This document shows, one piece after another, positions 4,556 to 7,140 of a stretch of 7,140 nucleotides of DNA. Source of the DNA: Chloroflexi bacterium RBG_16_64_43. Its GTDB lineage: Bacteria > Chloroflexota > Anaerolineae > Anaerolineales > RBG-16-64-43. Position 1 is the first letter of the stretch. Every line of letters starts with the position of its first letter. Below the pieces are notes generated by a model. It was not told the origin of the DNA. It saw only the letters and a list, made by a program, of their open reading frames with translations, and searched no databases. Location: contig MGOA01000124.1 of the NCBI GenBank assembly GCA_001796965.1, positions 1 through 7,140 on the forward strand, in the 5' to 3' direction. The position numbers and the translations under genes were made by a program.

Positions 4556-7140
4556 ATGATGGGTGCCGGAATGCCCGACTACTACGATGAATACTACTAT
4601 CTGACCGCGTGCGGCCGGCCCTACGAACGCACCGCCGAGTGGCTCGAGGGCAACGCCCGGTTGGCGGAGCGCATCGTCGCCACCCTCCACCCGGCAACCG
4701 CTCTTGACGCAGGATGCGCCATGGGCTTTTTGGTCGAGGCGCTGCGCGCCCAGGGAGTTGAGGCGTTTGGTGTTGATATCTCGGCCTACGCGATCGAACA
4801 CGTGCTGCCCGAAATCCGCCCGTTCTGTTGGGTTGGCTCGATTCTCAAGCGGTTCCCGCGGCGATACGACTTGATCGTGTGCAACGAGACCCTAGAACAT
4901 CTGCAGCCTGCCGAGGCCCCCCGCGCGATCTCAAATCTGTGCCGTCACAGCGACGATGTGCTCTTCTGTTCGACGCCCTTCGACTTCCGCGAGACAACCC
5001 ACTTCAACGTCCGCCCGCCAGAATACTGGGCGGAACTGTTTGCCGAAAACGGCTTCCTGCACGATGTCGAATACGATGCGACCTTCCTCGCACCGTGGGC
5101 CATGCGCTTCCGCAAGGGGGACGTTCCTTTGCGTCGTTTGGTCGCGACCTACGAGCGCCATGTGTGGCGCCTGGCGCAGGAGACCACGGGCCAGCGCGAG
5201 CTTGCCTTGGAGCAGCGCAAGCAGATGGGAGATCTGCAGGAGCGCGTACGCCAAGCTGAGAGTGAGCGGGACGCAAACGAGCGGCGCGCAGCGGAACTGG
5301 CGGCGCGGAAGGATGAGCTCCAGGCCCTGACGGCGGAACTGGAGGCGGCGCGTGCCCAGGCTGCCCAGGCCATGCGTGACGGCGCTGAGCATGCCGAGCG
5401 AGCTCGGGCCGCCGAGAAAGACAACCTACAATCGCGCGCCCTGCTCGCCCAGCGCGATCGAGAAACAGTTGCCGCCGCGCAGAGCGAGCGACAGATCTCG
5501 GCATTGCGTGTGAAATTGACCGAGCACGAGGGCACACTGCTGGAGACCGAGACGGAGCGACGGCGACTGGAGAAGCGTGCGGCCGACCTTGAGCAGCACC
5601 TCCTGCGGGTGTACAACTCCCTGTCGATGCGGCTCACAGCGCCACTGCGCCGAGCCCTGATGTTGCTTCGCGGCCAGCCGCCGGCCGATGATCCCTCCCG
5701 CCCGCCTTCGCGCCTGCGCATGGCGTGGGTCGGCGCGGCCAGCTTGACGAGACGCGGTTGGCGTGTGCTTCGAGAAGAAGGGGTGACGGCGCTTTGGCGC
5801 AAAGGTTGGCGGCTCGTCGGGTCCGCTCGCGTGCGCGGCGCCTCAACGGGCCCGCCAGGTGAGCTGCCACCCGCTGAGCCGATGGCATTCGCTGGTGACG
5901 ACTGGAAGCGTCTGCGTCCCAGCCTCATGCCAACCCCGCGCAGCCTGCGCGTGCTGTTCTTCAATGGGCAGGGCAACCGCGATGGCGACTGGAGCCAAAG
6001 CCCGCGCTACCGCGTGCACAACGTGCGTGCTGCGCTGGCCCAGGCCGGCCTGTCGACCTCGATGGTCACCACCTCCGACCTGCCGCTGGATCTTCACCTG
6101 CTCGCCGAACACGATCTACTGGTCCTTTTCCGAGCCGGGTGGACACCCGAATTGGATCTCTTGGTCCAGGCTGCGCGGCACTATCACGTGCCCGTCATCT
6201 ACGATGTTGACGACTATGTCTTTGAACCGCGCCTGGCCACCCCGGAATATATATCGGGTATCACCGGGTGGCCGGAGGCCGACCGTCAGCGCTACCTCGA
6301 AGGGGTGGTGAGCTTTCGCCGGGCGCTCGAACTGTGCGACTACTTCACTGGATCGACGGAATACCTGGTCGAGCGGGCCGCAGAACTGGGCAAGTCCGGG
6401 GCGGTCGTCTGCAACGGTCCAGGAGAAGAGCTGATCCGGATCAGCCACCAGGTATTTGAGAAGCGGACGCGCGAGCCGAAAGCTCGAGCGGTCCGGTTGC
6501 TCTACATGAGCGGCACGGCCACTCATCAGCGCGACTTTGGCGTGGCGGCGCCCGCGGTGGCGGCGGTGATGCGTGCTCGCCCGCAGGTGCGCCTGCACGT
6601 GATCGGCCCGCTCGACCTGACAGAGTATGCCGACTTGGCGCCGTTTCGTGATCGCATCGAGCGCACCGAATTCGTCGAGTGGCGCATGTTGCCGGCGCAC
6701 ATCGTACAAGACGACATCAATTTGGCGCCGCTCGAGATCGGGAACCCTTTCTGCGAGGCCAAGAGCGAACTGAAGTACAGCGAGGCTGCGCTCGTCGGCC
6801 TGCCGACCGTGGCCAGCGCCACACGCACTTACGCTCATGCCATTCGGCATGGGGATACGGGTTTCGTGTGCAACAGCACGGATGACTGGAGCGAAAGACT
6901 GCTCGCCCTGGTGGACGACGCGGAGTTGCGCCATCGCCTGGGCGGAGCCGCCAGAGCGCACGTGCTGGAGGCCTTCGGACCGGCGACGATCGCCGCCCAG
7001 GCGCGCGAGGCGTACCGCGGCATTGTGCTCGACTACCGCACAGCGCACGGTCGCTCGCCGACCACGCTTGAGATCGGTTGGGTTCTCACACCGCCCATCC
7101 CGGGTTCGGGCGGGCACAATGCGATCTTCCAGGCGGCCAA
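4556..7140 (+). CDS. Methyltransferase - coiled coil - glycosyltransferase fusion protein, 3' end beyond window
   Basis: The frame is open from 4556 to the last base with no stop: 861 complete codons plus 2 bases. Domain order as seen: (1) SAM methyltransferase, with YYDEYYY (9-15), motif I LDAGCAMGFLVEALRAQG (50-67), acidic GVDIS (72-76), and YDLIVCNETLEHL (104-116); (2) a Glu/Arg/Ala/Gln-rich coiled coil, about 205-350; (3) a linker with VYNSLSMRLTAPLRRA (352-367) and more basic helices to about 430; (4) a GT-B glycosyltransferase, about 463-825, with SPRYRVHNVRAAL (482-494), PVIYDVDDYVFEP (546-558), CDYFTGSTEYL (594-604), LLYMSGTATHQRDF (648-661) and NPFCEAKSELKYSEA (730-744), the donor-binding acidic region of GT4-like enzymes; (5) from about 840, WVLTPPIPGSGGH, the start of what seems another GT-B domain. 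No signal peptide or transmembrane helix is seen, so the protein is cytoplasmic or membrane-peripheral. It probably extends and methylates a surface glycan. Sugar, acceptor and full length are unknown. Reading-frame and domain calls are firm; role is inferred. Confidence 0.88.
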   Translation, partial: MMGAGMPDYYDEYYYLTACGRPYERTAEWLEGNARLAERIVATLHPATALDAGCAMGFLVEALRAQGVEAFGVDISAYAIEHVLPEIRPFCWVGSILKRFPRRYDLIVCNETLEHLQPAEAPRAISNLCRHSDDVLFCSTPFDFRETTHFNVRPPEYWAELFAENGFLHDVEYDATFLAPWAMRFRKGDVPLRRLVATYERHVWRLAQETTGQRELALEQRKQMGDLQERVRQAESERDANERRAAELAARKDELQALTAELEAARAQAAQAMRDGAEHAERARAAEKDNLQSRALLAQRDRETVAAAQSERQISALRVKLTEHEGTLLETETERRRLEKRAADLEQHLLRVYNSLSMRLTAPLRRALMLLRGQPPADDPSRPPSRLRMAWVGAASLTRRGWRVLREEGVTALWRKGWRLVGSARVRGASTGPPGELPPAEPMAFAGDDWKRLRPSLMPTPRSLRVLFFNGQGNRDGDWSQSPRYRVHNVRAALAQAGLSTSMVTTSDLPLDLHLLAEHDLLVLFRAGWTPELDLLVQAARHYHVPVIYDVDDYVFEPRLATPEYISGITGWPEADRQRYLEGVVSFRRALELCDYFTGSTEYLVERAAELGKSGAVVCNGPGEELIRISHQVFEKRTREPKARAVRLLYMSGTATHQRDFGVAAPAVAAVMRARPQVRLHVIGPLDLTEYADLAPFRDRIERTEFVEWRMLPAHIVQDDINLAPLEIGNPFCEAKSELKYSEAALVGLPTVASATRTYAHAIRHGDTGFVCNSTDDWSERLLALVDDAELRHRLGGAARAHVLEAFGPATIAAQAREAYRGIVLDYRTAHGRSPTTLEIGWVLTPPIPGSGGHNAIFQAA
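5168..5605 (+). other. Region encoding a long coiled coil inside the fusion protein
   Basis: Residues about 205-350 of the fusion protein are almost entirely Glu, Arg, Ala, Gln, Lys, Asp and Leu, with no prolines and very few glycines. Leucine and alanine are spaced in heptad-like fashion (for example ELAARKDELQALTAELEAA at 247-265). This predicts an uninterrupted helix of roughly 145 residues, about 20 nm long if fully extended. It joins the methyltransferase to the glycosyltransferase module and probably drives oligomerisation or acts as a spacer. Confidence 0.8.
7073..7140 (+). other. Start of a second glycosyltransferase module, cut by the window edge
   Basis: Residues 840-861 of the fusion protein read GWVLTPPIPGSGGHNAIFQA and continue out of the window. 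A hydrophobic strand followed by P-P-x-P-G-S-G-G-H is a recurring opening of GT4-type glycosyltransferase domains, in which the Gly-Gly-His turn forms part of the acceptor-side nucleotide fold. It follows directly after the C-terminal helices of the first GT module. Only 22 residues are visible, so this is a probable rather than proven domain. Confidence 0.55.

Noticed and set aside
4828..5259. A + strand frame of 143 codons inside the methyltransferase part of the fusion gene
   Set aside because: It is out of frame with the well-supported fusion gene; its product is Arg/Pro/Cys-rich with no motif.
5149..5976. Open frame on the - strand (275 codons), very Ser/Arg/Ala rich
   Set aside because: It is the antisense of the repetitive coiled-coil coding region; the Ser/Arg bias is the complement of Glu/Ala/Arg codons.
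6116..7117. Long open frame on the - strand (333 codons) opposite the glycosyltransferase module
   Set aside because: It lies wholly antisense to a frame with clear GT-B motifs; its translation is rich in Arg, His and Gln with no recognisable domain, as expected for the mirror of GC-rich coding DNA.

Overview
This is a GC-rich bacterial window (visibly above 60% G+C, codon third positions mostly G or C). All credible genes lie on the + strand and read like part of a polysaccharide or O-antigen-type surface-glycan locus. The phylum cannot be fixed from the sequence. The gene style (methyltransferase/coiled-coil/glycosyltransferase fusions, GC-rich sugar-nucleotide operon) suits Chloroflexota, some Proteobacteria and other GC-rich environmental lineages. 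No rRNA, tRNA, IS element, CRISPR array or clear terminator was seen.

Layout. Positions 1-980 hold the C-terminal four fifths of an LhgO-type FAD-dependent L-2-hydroxyglutarate oxidase, cut by the left edge. Nine bases later comes an RfbC-type dTDP-4-dehydrorhamnose 3,5-epimerase (990-1559). It overlaps by 4 bases (ATGA) an extended-SDR NAD-dependent epimerase/dehydratase (1556-2545), which overlaps by 4 bases (GTGA) an RfbD-type dTDP-4-dehydrorhamnose reductase (2542-3447, GTG start). These four are almost certainly one transcription unit. Positions 3448-3737 lack a convincing intact gene. The stretch looks like a frameshifted remnant, with scattered resemblance to the N-terminal part of a GmhA-like SIS phosphosugar isomerase. 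Then come a class I SAM-dependent methyltransferase (3738-4454) and, after a 101-base spacer, a very large reading frame open from 4556 to the right edge.

The open frame encodes at least 861 residues: an N-terminal SAM methyltransferase, a long charged coiled coil, a GT-B glycosyltransferase module, and the first residues of what looks like a second glycosyltransferase module at the window end.

How the parts fit: RfbC, the SDR and RfbD would epimerise and reduce a nucleotide-linked 4-keto-6-deoxy sugar (dTDP-L-rhamnose or a relative). The fusion protein would transfer sugars to a growing glycan and possibly methylate it, and the stand-alone methyltransferase may add a further decoration. RfbA and RfbB are not in the window, so the exact sugar is unproven. 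The fusion protein is the most interesting item, because a methyltransferase, a coiled coil and glycosyltransferases on one chain recall chain-length control of glycan polymers.
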